Shown piece after piece: positions 44,284 through 53,059 of a stretch of 64,000 nt of DNA. The notes below the pieces were generated by a model. It did no database searches. It worked only from the letters and a program-made list of their open reading frames with translations, and was not told the DNA's origin. The DNA lies in assembly GCF_004791025.1 (NCBI RefSeq), contig NZ_SRUO01000021.1, positions 44,265 through 108,264 on the forward strand, written 5' to 3'. This DNA comes from Mesorhizobium sp. M4B.F.Ca.ET.203.01.1.1. GTDB lineage: Bacteria; Pseudomonadota; Alphaproteobacteria; Rhizobiales; Rhizobiaceae. The first letter of the stretch is position 1, and every line of letters starts with the position of its first letter. The position numbers were made by a program, and so were the translations under genes.

Positions 44284-45146
44284 AGCGGACGTCCCTGTTC
44301 CAGAGCTTCGAGCGCCAGCGCCCATTCATGCGGCTCGACGCGAATGAAATGCGTTACGTCGCGGGATTCCAGGAAAGGCACGCCCTTCGCCATGCGTGTG
44401 TCGCAGATGATCATACGGGGTCGCGGCTCCTTGAGTGAGCGAGCGCAGTCGAATGCTTCGCGCACCGCGTCGATATCGTTGCCGTCCACGCGCTGCGCAT
44501 GCCAGCCGAACGCCTCGAATTTGTCGGTCACCGGCTCGGAGGACAGCATGGCCGTCGACGGACCGTCGGCCTGCTGGTTGTTGAAATCGACGATGGCGAT
44601 GAGATTGTCGAGCCTATGGTGGGCCGCCGACATTGCCGCCTCCCAAGTCGAGCCCTCTCCGAGCTCACCGTCGGACAAGAGATTGTAGACGAGGCTGTCG
44701 CTCCGCTTGCGTTTCAGCCCCAGGCACATGCCAACCGCAATGCCGAGGCCGTGGCCGAGTGATCCGCCGGTGATTTCCATGCCGGGCGTGTACGCCGCCA
44801 TGCCAGACATCGGCATGCGGCTGTCATCGGTGCCGTAGGTTGCGAGCTCTTCTTCAGGCAGCACGCCCGCTTCAATCAATGCCGCGTAAAGCGCTATCGC
44901 ATAATGGCCGATGGACAGCAGGAAACGGTCGCGTTCCTCCCACAGAGTGTCCTCCGGTCGGTAGCGCAAGGCATGGAAGTAGGCGACGGCAAGCACGTCG
45001 GCCACTCCCAACGCCTGCCCGACATAGCCCTGGCCCTGGACTTCCCCCATGCGCACGGCATGCCGGCGGATGCGATAGGCACGTTCAGCAAGGCCCACAT
45101 TGCTGCCGGCTCGAGGCATCTCGGTTTCAGATGCCGCATCAACCAT
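44280..45146 (-). CDS. Transketolase, N-terminal (TPP-binding) subunit
   Basis: First subunit (288 aa), binding the thiamine-pyrophosphate diphosphate. The motif LLSDGELGEGSTWEAAMSAA ends with AIVDFNN. Histidines typical of the substrate channel lie in LSIGHYAIALYAA and GGSLGHGLGIAVG. It overlaps the SDR gene by 8 bases at its start and the second subunit gene at its end. The two subunits together equal a normal transketolase. Confidence 0.92.
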   Translation of the reverse strand: MVDAASETEMPRAGSNVGLAERAYRIRRHAVRMGEVQGQGYVGQALGVADVLAVAYFHALRYRPEDTLWEERDRFLLSIGHYAIALYAALIEAGVLPEEELATYGTDDSRMPMSGMAAYTPGMEITGGSLGHGLGIAVGMCLGLKRKRSDSLVYNLLSDGELGEGSTWEAAMSAAHHRLDNLIAIVDFNNQQADGPSTAMLSSEPVTDKFEAFGWHAQRVDGNDIDAVREAFDCARSLKEPRPRMIICDTRMAKGVPFLESRDVTHFIRVEPHEWALALEALEQGRPL

Positions 45147-45891
45147 GGATCAGCATCCCGCCATTCACATCGATCACCGCGCCGGTGATGTAGCTGGCTA
45201 GGTCCGATGCCAGGAACAGATAGGCCCCCGCCACGTCGCGCGCGTCGCCAAGCCTGCTCAGCGGGATTCCCTTGACGATGTCGGCGCGCATACTATCGGT
45301 CAGCTTGTCGCCGGTGATGTCGGTCTGGATCAGGCCGGGGGTCAGGCAATTGACGCGGATGCCGTCAGGGCCGAACTCGCGCGCCATCGCCTTGGCCAGC
45401 CCGAGCACGCCAGCCTTGGCGGCGGAATAGTGCGGGCCGCCAAAGATGCCCCCGCCGCGTTGCGCGGAAACCGACGACATGCAGATGATCGAACCGCCGC
45501 CATTGTCGCGCATGTGCGGGATGAAGGCCTGGCTGAGGTAGAGGACGCCGCGCAGATTGACGTCGAGGACGCGGTCCCAGTCGGCCGGGCCGATCTCCAG
45601 CGTCTTCACCGGCTGCGTTACGCCGGCATTGTTGCAGAGCACGTCGACCCTGCCGAAGGCTTCGCTCACCGCGGCGGCAGCCTTCCTGCACGCGTCGAGG
45701 TCGGTGACATTGCAGGCGAGGCCGATATGTTGGCCACCGAGCGACGCGGCGGCATCACGCGCTTGCCCTTCATCAAGGTCGAGTATTGCAATGCGCGCCC
45801 CGTGCTCCGCCATCAGCGTCGCAGTGGAACGGCCAATTCCCCGAGGGCTCGCGGCGCCCGAAATAACCGCGGACTTGCCCTTCAGCAACAT
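45139..45891 (-). CDS. Short-chain dehydrogenase/reductase (SDR)
   Basis: NAD(P)-dependent oxidoreductase of 250 aa, classical SDR. The cofactor motif is AVISGAASPRGIGRSTA, with LCNNAGVTQP. The active-site residues are Ser in CMSSVSAQ and Tyr-Lys in HYSAAKAGVLG. An acidic residue after strand 2 (AILDLDEGQ) favours NAD. In a cluster with a lactonase-like amidohydrolase it probably oxidises a sugar (aldose to lactone) or a deoxy-keto acid. Confidence 0.93.
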   Translation of the reverse strand: MLLKGKSAVISGAASPRGIGRSTATLMAEHGARIAILDLDEGQARDAAASLGGQHIGLACNVTDLDACRKAAAAVSEAFGRVDVLCNNAGVTQPVKTLEIGPADWDRVLDVNLRGVLYLSQAFIPHMRDNGGGSIICMSSVSAQRGGGIFGGPHYSAAKAGVLGLAKAMAREFGPDGIRVNCLTPGLIQTDITGDKLTDSMRADIVKGIPLSRLGDARDVAGAYLFLASDLASYITGAVIDVNGGMLIHG

Positions 45892-45931
45892 GTCGAAGTC
45901 TCCTGCACTTTCAGTTCTCTCGGTGGATGAT

Positions 45932-46825
45932 CTAGAGCCGGTAGAAGCGAGCAGCGTTGTCGTGAAACAAGGCGAGCCGCTCCTCGTGCGGATAGGCGAT
46001 CGTGATTTCCTTGAAAGCGTTCACGATGGCGTCGAAGCTCGAAAACAGCTTGTCGACCGGAAAATTCGTCGCGAACATCGAGCGCTCGACGCCGAAGGCC
46101 GCTATCGCTTCTTCGACATAAGGGCGGATCGACGCCGTGGTCCATGACCAGTCGCCCATGCCCAGCCCGGAAATTTTGCAGGCGACATTCGGCGCCCGCG
46201 CCAACTGCCGCATCCCCCTTTTCCAGGCGTCGAAATGATCCGGGCCGTCTACCTGCATCCCCGTGTGATCGAGAATGATCTGGACGTCTGGAAAGTAACG
46301 CGCGAGTTCTAGAAATTCGCCCATCTGCGGGTAGTAGAGCTGCAGGTCGAAGCTCAGCCCGCGTTTTCCCAGTTCGCGGAAGCCTCGACGCCATTCAGGC
46401 GTCCGACTGATTTCCGGTCGAGTCTGATAGGTCTTGGCCGGGTCCGGATGATAGTTCATCGACTGCCGGATGCCCCGGAAATTCGCAAACTCCATATGCC
46501 GGTCGAGAAGTTCGCCGACATCGGCTTTGGATAGGTCGGCGTAACCGACGATGCCATGCGGAAAGCCGCGCTTGTCTGCGATCCCCTGCAACCAGCGCGT
46601 CTCCCCAACCGGGTCTCGAGGGTCGAACCCAACATCCAGGTGCACTGATTTCACCAGGTTCTGGTTCCTGGCGTCTTCGAGATAATCGTCCAGCAGATAG
46701 CTCTTGCGGATCGCCTCATAGTCGCCGAAGGCCGCCGGTTTCACACCGTCTGTGAGCCAAGGATAGTAGTGGGTTTCCAGATCCCACAAATGATGGTGCG
46801 GATCGATGAACGGCAGTTCGGTCAC
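45932..46825 (-). CDS. Amidohydrolase-family protein, sugar lactonase-like (fuconolactonase type)
   Basis: TIM-barrel metallohydrolase of 297 aa. Metal-ligand motifs are FIDPHHHLWD at the N-terminus and IILDHTGMQ, and the C-terminal FATNFPVDKLFSSF carries the conserved Asp region. This is the COG3618 pattern, which includes L-fuconolactonase, L-rhamnonolactonase and related enzymes. The start chosen is the GTG 46823-46825 with AAGGAGCAAAATC upstream; the longer ATG reading would overlap the binding-protein gene. It probably opens the lactone made by the neighbouring SDR. Confidence 0.87.
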   Translation of the reverse strand: MTELPFIDPHHHLWDLETHYYPWLTDGVKPAAFGDYEAIRKSYLLDDYLEDARNQNLVKSVHLDVGFDPRDPVGETRWLQGIADKRGFPHGIVGYADLSKADVGELLDRHMEFANFRGIRQSMNYHPDPAKTYQTRPEISRTPEWRRGFRELGKRGLSFDLQLYYPQMGEFLELARYFPDVQIILDHTGMQVDGPDHFDAWKRGMRQLARAPNVACKISGLGMGDWSWTTASIRPYVEEAIAAFGVERSMFATNFPVDKLFSSFDAIVNAFKEITIAYPHEERLALFHDNAARFYRL

Positions 46826-46846
46826 GATTTTGCTCCTTGATGGGGC

Positions 46847-46876
46847 GTGGACCCGCCGGTCGACCGGCAGGTCCAC
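46847..46876 (-). other. Strong intercistronic hairpin after binding-protein gene
   Basis: The 14-base arms at 46847-46860 and 46863-46876 pair at 13 of 14 positions (GTGGACC-C-GCCGGT against ACCGGC-A-GGTCCAC), centred on CG. It lies directly after the RbsB-type gene and before the lactonase start. No U-tract follows. Confidence 0.6.
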
Positions 46877-46887
46877 TCTCGTGATGC

Positions 46888-47847
46888 TCAATTGCTTGGT
46901 GGGAAAACGCGGGCGATGACCTTCTGCGCCTCGGGGCTGTCGACTTTGTCCGCGGTGACGAGCGGCATCACCAGAGCCAGGTCCTGGGTCACCGGCGCGC
47001 CTGTCAGCGCATTGTAGACCTGCTGCGTTCCATCGATGCCCTGGCCCACCGCTTCCTGGAAGAAGATGCCCTGGATCGCCCCTTTCTTCAGCAGCGCGAT
47101 GGTGGTCGGCGATCCATCTGCGACCGTGATACCGACCTTGCCGGTCAGGCCGCGGGTCTCTACCACCTTGGCGGCACCCGAACCGGCTTCGTCATACATG
47201 CCGTAAATGGCCTTGATGTCGGGATTGGCGGTCAGCAGATCGTTTGCCTGCGTGACAGCCTCGTTTATTGTAAGACCGCGCGTTTCGAGCATCTGGACGA
47301 GATCGCAGCCATTCGCCGCGAACGCTTCCTTGGCACCCTTCAGATATTTCTGCGCGTTCTCCCTGTCCTGCGGCAGCGACAGCATTCCCACCTTGTTGCC
47401 GCCACGCTCCTTGGCGAGTTCGCAGGTGAATTTGCCTTGCGCCTTGCCGGTGTCGTAATTGTTCGCGGTAACCGAGGACGTGTAGTTGGTGAGGCCCGGC
47501 TGCGGCCCGATGCCGGCGAACGCGATCGGAACCTTCTGCTTGGCCAGATAGTCGAGGAGCGGCGGCGTCGAGGTGGAACTGACGGGACCGATCACGATGG
47601 CCGACACCCCCTTGGTCACGGCCGTCCTTGCATTGTCCATCTGCTTGGCCGGCGAGTTCTCCGAGGTGTACTCGACATAGTCCATGCCAAGTTCCTTGGC
47701 CTTCTCCTTCACGCCGTAGCCCACCCATTGCCAGTATGAGATGTCCAGCGAAGGGGCGATGTAGGCAACTGTTTTCTTGTCCTGCGCATAGGATGCGCTG
47801 GCCAAGGCGGTTGCCACTGCCGCAAGCAGGATTGTCTTGGTCTTCAT
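46888..47847 (-). CDS. Sugar ABC transporter solute-binding protein (RbsB type)
   Basis: Periplasmic binding protein of 319 aa, family of ribose/xylose/rhamnose receptors. Sec signal peptide KTKTILLAAVATALASASYA, then VAYIAPSLDISYWQWVG. Further family segments are QANDLLTANPDIKAIYGMYD and GSGAAKVVETRG. It follows the RbsC-type permease gene by 22 bases and ends the transport part of the operon before a strong hairpin. The order RbsA, RbsC, RbsB, lactonase, SDR, transketolase points to a pentose or deoxyhexose ligand. Confidence 0.94.
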   Translation of the reverse strand: MKTKTILLAAVATALASASYAQDKKTVAYIAPSLDISYWQWVGYGVKEKAKELGMDYVEYTSENSPAKQMDNARTAVTKGVSAIVIGPVSSTSTPPLLDYLAKQKVPIAFAGIGPQPGLTNYTSSVTANNYDTGKAQGKFTCELAKERGGNKVGMLSLPQDRENAQKYLKGAKEAFAANGCDLVQMLETRGLTINEAVTQANDLLTANPDIKAIYGMYDEAGSGAAKVVETRGLTGKVGITVADGSPTTIALLKKGAIQGIFFQEAVGQGIDGTQQVYNALTGAPVTQDLALVMPLVTADKVDSPEAQKVIARVFPPSN

Positions 47848-47869
47848 CTTAGTTCCTCCCGTTGATGAT

Positions 47870-48874
47870 CTAGAGTCGGTTCTTGTTGCTAAAGCGGTCG
47901 ATCAGCACCGCAAGCAGGATGGCGGCGCCCGTAACAGACCCCTGCCAGAAGCTGTTCACGCCGATGAGGTTCACGCCGTTCTGGATGCAGGTGATCATGA
48001 GCGCACCCAACACTGCCCCTATCGCGCTGCCCGTCCCGCCAAAGAGACTGGCTCCGCCGATCACGACAGCGGCAATCGCTTGCAGCATCAGGCTGGACCC
48101 TGCCGTGGCCTCGGCGTTGAGGATGTAGCTGACCGTCAGCAGCCCGGCGAAAGAGGCAAGCAAGCCGGAGATCACATAGGCCGCGAGTTTGATGCGCAGC
48201 ACCGGAATGCCGAGCAGCCGGGCAGCCACTGCCGACGAGCCCACGGCATAGAACCAACGCCCCAGGACGACCTTGCGCAGCACATACTCCAGCACCACCA
48301 TCAGGATGATGCAGAACAGGAGATGGTTGGGCACCGAGGGGATGAGTTCGCCGGAGTTCAGGAGCCAAAAATCCGGCGCGCCGATCGGCATCGATCGGCC
48401 GTTGGTAACGATGAAGGCAAGGCTGCCGGCAACGGCGTATGTGATCAGTGTAACGACGAAGGGGGCCAGTCGCACGACCGTCACGAGGAACCCGTTGAGG
48501 GAGCCGAACACCAGGCCGACGGCCAGACCGGCGATACTGGCAGTGACGCCATCGGCGCCATTGGCCATCGCCAAAGCGGTCACCATTCCGGTCAAGGAAA
48601 AGACCGAACCGACCGAGAGGTCGATACCACCCGTGAGGACGACCAGGAAGACGCCCAACGACATGATGATGAGCGGGGCTGCCGCCTGGATGATGTTTTG
48701 CATATTGCCCATGCTGAGCGCGGCCGGCACGAACATGCCCACGGCAAGCATCAGGGCGACAATCGCGGCGGCAATCGCAGCCTCGGTGCGATAGGAGAGC
48801 AAGAGTCCAGGCGCGCGGGTTGTCGTGGTCCGGATCTTCTTGGCCGCCGCGTTTCCGTTGGTTACGTCGGTCAT
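47870..48874 (-). CDS. Sugar ABC transporter permease (RbsC type)
   Basis: Inner-membrane permease of 334 aa with the hallmark VLTGGIDLSVGSVFSLTGMV and the C-terminal VGGASLFGGTGSAIGAVLGA-like signature (VIGGASLFGGTGSAIG). The ATG at 48872-48874 overlaps the stop of the ATPase gene (ATGA), so translation is probably coupled. Confidence 0.94.
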   Translation of the reverse strand: MTDVTNGNAAAKKIRTTTTRAPGLLLSYRTEAAIAAAIVALMLAVGMFVPAALSMGNMQNIIQAAAPLIIMSLGVFLVVLTGGIDLSVGSVFSLTGMVTALAMANGADGVTASIAGLAVGLVFGSLNGFLVTVVRLAPFVVTLITYAVAGSLAFIVTNGRSMPIGAPDFWLLNSGELIPSVPNHLLFCIILMVVLEYVLRKVVLGRWFYAVGSSAVAARLLGIPVLRIKLAAYVISGLLASFAGLLTVSYILNAEATAGSSLMLQAIAAVVIGGASLFGGTGSAIGAVLGALMITCIQNGVNLIGVNSFWQGSVTGAAILLAVLIDRFSNKNRL

Positions 48875-50394
48875 GCGGCCATCCCCGTCAGTTCCGCGAG
48901 CCCGTCTTCGGTGAAACGCTCTTCGGACAGGAAACCTTTGGGGCGCCCATCGGTGTCGAAGGCGAAGATGGCGTCGCACAATTCGAGCAATTCGATGTTT
49001 TCGGTCGACCACCAGACAATGATTGCGCCGGCGTCCGCCATGTGCCGGATCAGGGCATAGATGTCGTGCTTGGTGCCGATGTCGACACCGCGCGTCGGCT
49101 CTTCCAGCACCACCAGACGCAGGGGCAAGCCGAGCCAGCGGGCAACGATAAGCTTCTGCTGGTTGCCGCCGGACAACGACGCCGGCAGATCCCAGATCGA
49201 AACGGCCTTCAGTTTCAGTGCCGAGACGAGATCAAGGCATTCCTGCCTTTCGGCCGCGCCAACGATCTGCCGCCCTTCGCGAACCCTGCGGGCGGCAAGC
49301 ACGTTGTCGACGATCGGAAGCTGCGAGAGTATCCCCTTCATCGTCCTGTCGCCCGAGATGAATCCGACGCCGGCGCGCGCCGCCTGCGACGGCGATGAAA
49401 AGCTTCCTTTGAAACCTTCGCCGGAGACGTGCCAGCCAGCACCCCTGCCGGCACCGACCAGAGGATTGATCAGCCCGGTCGGACCCGCTGGTGCGCCGGC
49501 AAGGCCTAGTATGGTGCCGGGCCAGATTTCCATCCTGGCATCGTCCGGGCCCAAGAACTCTACTGGGCTGCCTTGGCGAACCTCCTTCTTCGACTTCAGC
49601 CGTCCTGCCACATCGTGCGCCGGCTGCCCCATCTGCTGGACGATCTCGGCATCGCTCAGCAAGGCAACTGGGGTAGCGTTCACCACCGTGATGCCGTCCC
49701 GCAGAATAGTGCAGACATGGCAGAGTTCGCGGATTTCCTTCATACGGTGCGAAACGAAAACGATGCCGATGCCCTCGTCATGAACCAGTCGCTTCAGGAC
49801 GGAGAACAGCTTGGCCGTCTCACCGGCGGTCAAATTGGCGGTGGGCTCGTCGAGAAGCAACACCTCCGCACCGGTCGAAAGAGCACGGGCGATCTCGACG
49901 ATCTGCCCTTCATGCAAAGAGAGCTTGCGCGCCGGAAGATCGACAATCTCTCGCCCGATTGCCGGATCGATGAGATCGAGCGCGTTCAGCGCAACGTCGC
50001 GCATACGGCGATGGCTGCTCCGTGAAAAACCCGACCTCGCATGCACGATCCCGATATTCTCCGCGACCGAGAGCTCGGGGAGCAACGCCAGTTCCTGGTG
50101 GACCACGGCAATGATCGGATGGATGCTGTTAGTCTTCGCCGATGAAAACCGGATCTCTCCGGCGTCGCGAGGCGTTAGACCGGTGACGATGCGGACAAGA
50201 GTGCTCTTGCCGGCACCGTTGCCGCCCAGCAATGCGTGAATTTCCCCGGAACGGACCTGAAAGTCGACACCGCGCAGAACACGGGTTGCGCCGTAGCTCT
50301 TCTCGACATTGGAAGCCTCGATCAAAGACTCCCTGGTGAATGCCTGTCCGGCCGCGGCCACTGTGCCGCCGCCCAGGCTCTGGACCGGTTCCAT
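48871..50394 (-). CDS. Sugar ABC transporter double ATP-binding protein (RbsA/MglA type)
   Basis: Two-domain ATPase of 507 aa. The first domain has GGNGAGKST, KLSLHEGQIVEIARAL and LLLDEPTANLT. The second has the normal degenerate P-loop of the family (ILGLAGAPAGPTGLINPL), with SLSGGNQQKLIVARWL and LVVLEEPTRGVDIG. The start follows GGGAGGAG. It is the first gene of this importer operon and is divergent from a LysR-family regulator across a 104-base gap. Confidence 0.94.
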   Translation of the reverse strand: MEPVQSLGGGTVAAAGQAFTRESLIEASNVEKSYGATRVLRGVDFQVRSGEIHALLGGNGAGKSTLVRIVTGLTPRDAGEIRFSSAKTNSIHPIIAVVHQELALLPELSVAENIGIVHARSGFSRSSHRRMRDVALNALDLIDPAIGREIVDLPARKLSLHEGQIVEIARALSTGAEVLLLDEPTANLTAGETAKLFSVLKRLVHDEGIGIVFVSHRMKEIRELCHVCTILRDGITVVNATPVALLSDAEIVQQMGQPAHDVAGRLKSKKEVRQGSPVEFLGPDDARMEIWPGTILGLAGAPAGPTGLINPLVGAGRGAGWHVSGEGFKGSFSSPSQAARAGVGFISGDRTMKGILSQLPIVDNVLAARRVREGRQIVGAAERQECLDLVSALKLKAVSIWDLPASLSGGNQQKLIVARWLGLPLRLVVLEEPTRGVDIGTKHDIYALIRHMADAGAIIVWWSTENIELLELCDAIFAFDTDGRPKGFLSEERFTEDGLAELTGMAA

Positions 50395-50498
50395 CCTGCA
50401 TCTCCTCCCGAGACCTGAGGAATGATGCGACCGATTGACATCCGGCTCAATTCTCGTTTCTTAACTGTTTGTGTAGCTGAGCTTAACTGCTGAGAGCG

Positions 50499-51497
50499 AT
50501 GTCCGACCTAAAATTCAAGTCCATGGCTCACTTCGAGGCTGTTGCACGCCTGGGCGGCGTGGCAAAGGCTGCCCAGGAATTGCAGGTCACGCCTTCGGCC
50601 GTCAGCCAGCAGTTGCGGCTGCTGGAGCACCAGCTTGGCGTCCGTCTGTTCCAGCGCGAGAAACGCCACCTGTCCCTGACGATCGACGGCGAACGGCTCT
50701 ATCAGACGACCACTCAGGCCTTCGAATCCATCCGCGAGGTTCGCAATTCCATCGTGCGGCAGCGCGAGGCCTTTCAGCTCAGCCTTCGCGTCAGCCCTTC
50801 CTTCGGCGAGAAGTGGCTGGCCCCCCGGCTTGCCGAGTTCAGCAAGGCGTTTCCGAGCTGGAATTTGCGGGTCGACGCAACGCCAAACTTCTCCGACTTC
50901 GAAACGGAGGTCATCGATCTCGACCTGCGTTACGGCGACGGTGGTTGGGCCGGCCTGTATTCGGACTGCGTCGTAAACGATCTCATCTTGCCAATGTGTT
51001 CGCCATCCTATTTGGCCGAGTTGCAGGCGCTTTCATCTGATCCGCGACAACAGCTTCGTCACGCCAGATTGATAGACAGCGTCAAGGCCTATTTCCGCTG
51101 GGATTACTGGCTGCCACGCAACGGCATCCAGGGTGCGCGAATGACGTACCCCTATCGTTTCGACCGTTCTTCCATGTCAGTCCAGTTGGCAAAGGACGGC
51201 GCGGGCGTGGTTCTGGAAAGCACCTCGATTGCATTCGAGGACCTTGCAGCGGGAAGCCTGGTGCCCGTTTCGACCGAGTTCGATGTCATCGAGTTTCCAG
51301 GATATTGGCTCGTCTGCCCATCGCGACATATGAACCGGCGTGCCGTCCGCCTGTTCTCGGACTGGGTGTCGAATGTCGGCAGGCGCGATACGGATCGCGC
51401 CCGTGAGTTTCTGGTGACGAGCGGCCTACGCATATCGTTCGAACGGCGGCCCCATTTCGGCTCCCGAGACGACAAAATCGAAACAGCGCGTGAGTAG
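50499..51497 (+). CDS. LysR-family transcriptional regulator (GcvA-like)
   Basis: Regulator of 332 aa. The N-terminal winged helix (HFEAVARLGGVAKAAQELQV, then TPSAVSQQLRLLEHQLGVRL) is followed by a substrate-binding domain of the GcvA type (NLRVDATPNFSDFETEVIDLDLRYG). It is divergent from the RbsA-type gene and so the likely regulator of the sugar importer/transketolase operon. Confidence 0.93.
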   Translation: MSDLKFKSMAHFEAVARLGGVAKAAQELQVTPSAVSQQLRLLEHQLGVRLFQREKRHLSLTIDGERLYQTTTQAFESIREVRNSIVRQREAFQLSLRVSPSFGEKWLAPRLAEFSKAFPSWNLRVDATPNFSDFETEVIDLDLRYGDGGWAGLYSDCVVNDLILPMCSPSYLAELQALSSDPRQQLRHARLIDSVKAYFRWDYWLPRNGIQGARMTYPYRFDRSSMSVQLAKDGAGVVLESTSIAFEDLAAGSLVPVSTEFDVIEFPGYWLVCPSRHMNRRAVRLFSDWVSNVGRRDTDRAREFLVTSGLRISFERRPHFGSRDDKIETARE

Positions 51498-51545
51498 TCC
51501 CATCCTGCTTGATTTACTGAATCCTTGTCCCACGAAATTGCACCG

Positions 51546-51782
51546 TCAGGCCTGAGGATCTAGAAGCCGCACACCCTCACCCTTTTGACCAGCGTACAAG
51601 AATTCGACGCCAGCTCTTGTTAACGCCGCCTCAATGGCTTGTAGAGTGCTGATCCGGGAGTCCACCTTTCCGTTCTCCAACCTGGCCAACGCGTTCAGCG
51701 ATACGATTGCTTTGTCTGCAAGCTCCTGCTGCGACCAACCAAGCAATGCCCGCGCGGCTCGAATCTGTCGTGGACTGACCAT
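51546..51782 (-). CDS. Small XRE-family helix-turn-helix protein
   Basis: DNA-binding protein of 78 aa with one Cro/CI-type helix-turn-helix: IRAARALLGWSQQELADKAI, then SLNALARLENGK and IEAALTRAGVEFLYAG. This short form is common in rhizobial genomes. An inverted repeat upstream (51,822-51,838) is a likely own-operator. No toxin partner is seen next to it. Confidence 0.88.
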   Translation of the reverse strand: MVSPRQIRAARALLGWSQQELADKAIVSLNALARLENGKVDSRISTLQAIEAALTRAGVEFLYAGQKGEGVRLLDPQA

Positions 51783-51821
51783 GAGTCCACAATCGACAGG
51801 TCGGATTTCTCCGCCACCTAT

Positions 51822-51848
51822 AGGTGTATTTTACACCTTGTAAGGTGT
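51822..51848. promoter_or_regulatory. Operator-like repeats upstream of the small XRE gene
   Basis: AGGTGTA (51822-51828) and TACACCT (51832-51838) are perfect inverted arms with a 3-base spacer. A third half-site, AAGGTGT, follows at 51842-51848. The site is 40 bases upstream of the XRE start and between it and the divergent LysR gene, so autoregulation is likely. Confidence 0.6.
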
Positions 51849-51975
51849 TTGGAATGCCTTATATCATCGAGATCTGAGCCTTGGGAGATTAGGGATCCAA
51901 CGCTGGATAGTTCCCGTGGAAGAAGGGCGTTGTCGCCTCTCCCTGCAAAAGATGCGAACCTATGAAGGGCGCGAA

Positions 51976-52935
51976 ATGGAGTTGCTGCAGAGCGGCCTGA
52001 AGCTCCGACAATTGCAGGTCTTTCGCGCGGTGCTGCGGGCCGGATCGACGAGGCAAGCAGCTATCGCGCTCGGGATTAGCCAACCGGCGGTGAGCCAGCA
52101 CATCAAGCAGCTCGAGGCGCTCCTCGGCATCACGCTGTTTGAGAGATCCACCAACCGCATCCTTCCTTCGCGAGAGGCGTGGGAACTCCTCCGCAACGTC
52201 GAACTTGCGCTGACATCCCTTGATCGCGTGGAAGCGTCGATCTTCGCGATGAAGAACGAAGAGAGGCAACAAATCGCGATTGCCGCACCCGCGGTCTTCG
52301 GTTTCGTGACCTTGCCGAAGGTCGTCGCGACAGTCCGATCGAAGACTGGTTCGAGCGTCCGATCAATTTCAGGAAACTATCACCAAGTGGGCGAGCATAT
52401 CCTGTCCGGCCGAGTCGACCTTGGCATCTCTCGGCTGCCTTTGGACCCTCGCCTGTTTGAATGGGCGCCGATCGGTTCGGCGCACAACGTGTGCATCTTT
52501 CATCCAAAGCACCGCTTTTCAAGGCAGACGTGTGTCGAAGCCAGCGACCTCGCAGGCGAAACGATCGTCGACATCGACCCGGAATTCGCGTCGCACCAGA
52601 TGAACTTCAACGCCTTGCGCTTCGCCGGCGTCGAGCCGGACATACTGGTGGAATATGACTCCAATGGCTACGAGGTTGGATTCGTTTCGGCCGGCCTTGG
52701 CGTATCCATCACCAACGAGATCATTGCACGCGAGTATTCAGCGTTCGAATTGGAAGCAAGACCGGTCGACCCATCTGCGCTCTATCACTACGTGGCCATC
52801 TGGCAGAGAGGCAGGACGCTTTCCAGCACCATGGAGGTGTCTCTCGATGCAATCCGGTCGGCCTTCGAAAACTGTCTCCCGGCAAACGATATTGCATGCG
52901 ACATGAACCGGCCGCCCATGGCGGTCCGACGCTAA
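51976..52935 (+). CDS. LysR-family transcriptional regulator
   Basis: Regulator of 319 aa. The winged helix is LQVFRAVLRAGSTRQAAIAL, then GISQPAVSQHIKQLEALLGI. The effector domain (SSVRSISGNYHQVGEHILSG, and GFVSAGLGVSITNEIIARE) follows. I prefer the ATG at 51976, which has AAGGGCG upstream; the ATGs at 51952 and 51916 are possible. It lies at the edge of the IS-rich region, and its target is unknown. Confidence 0.9.
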   Translation: MELLQSGLKLRQLQVFRAVLRAGSTRQAAIALGISQPAVSQHIKQLEALLGITLFERSTNRILPSREAWELLRNVELALTSLDRVEASIFAMKNEERQQIAIAAPAVFGFVTLPKVVATVRSKTGSSVRSISGNYHQVGEHILSGRVDLGISRLPLDPRLFEWAPIGSAHNVCIFHPKHRFSRQTCVEASDLAGETIVDIDPEFASHQMNFNALRFAGVEPDILVEYDSNGYEVGFVSAGLGVSITNEIIAREYSAFELEARPVDPSALYHYVAIWQRGRTLSSTMEVSLDAIRSAFENCLPANDIACDMNRPPMAVRR

Positions 52936-53059
52936 GGCTTTCTCGCTTTCGCGAAGCCGCCATCCGTCGCCATGAAGCGCTGGAGCATAGCACGATCAAG
53001 CGCATGGGATCGGTATGCGGCTGTCCGGCTTCGCGTCCAAGGATATCCTCATATCTGTT

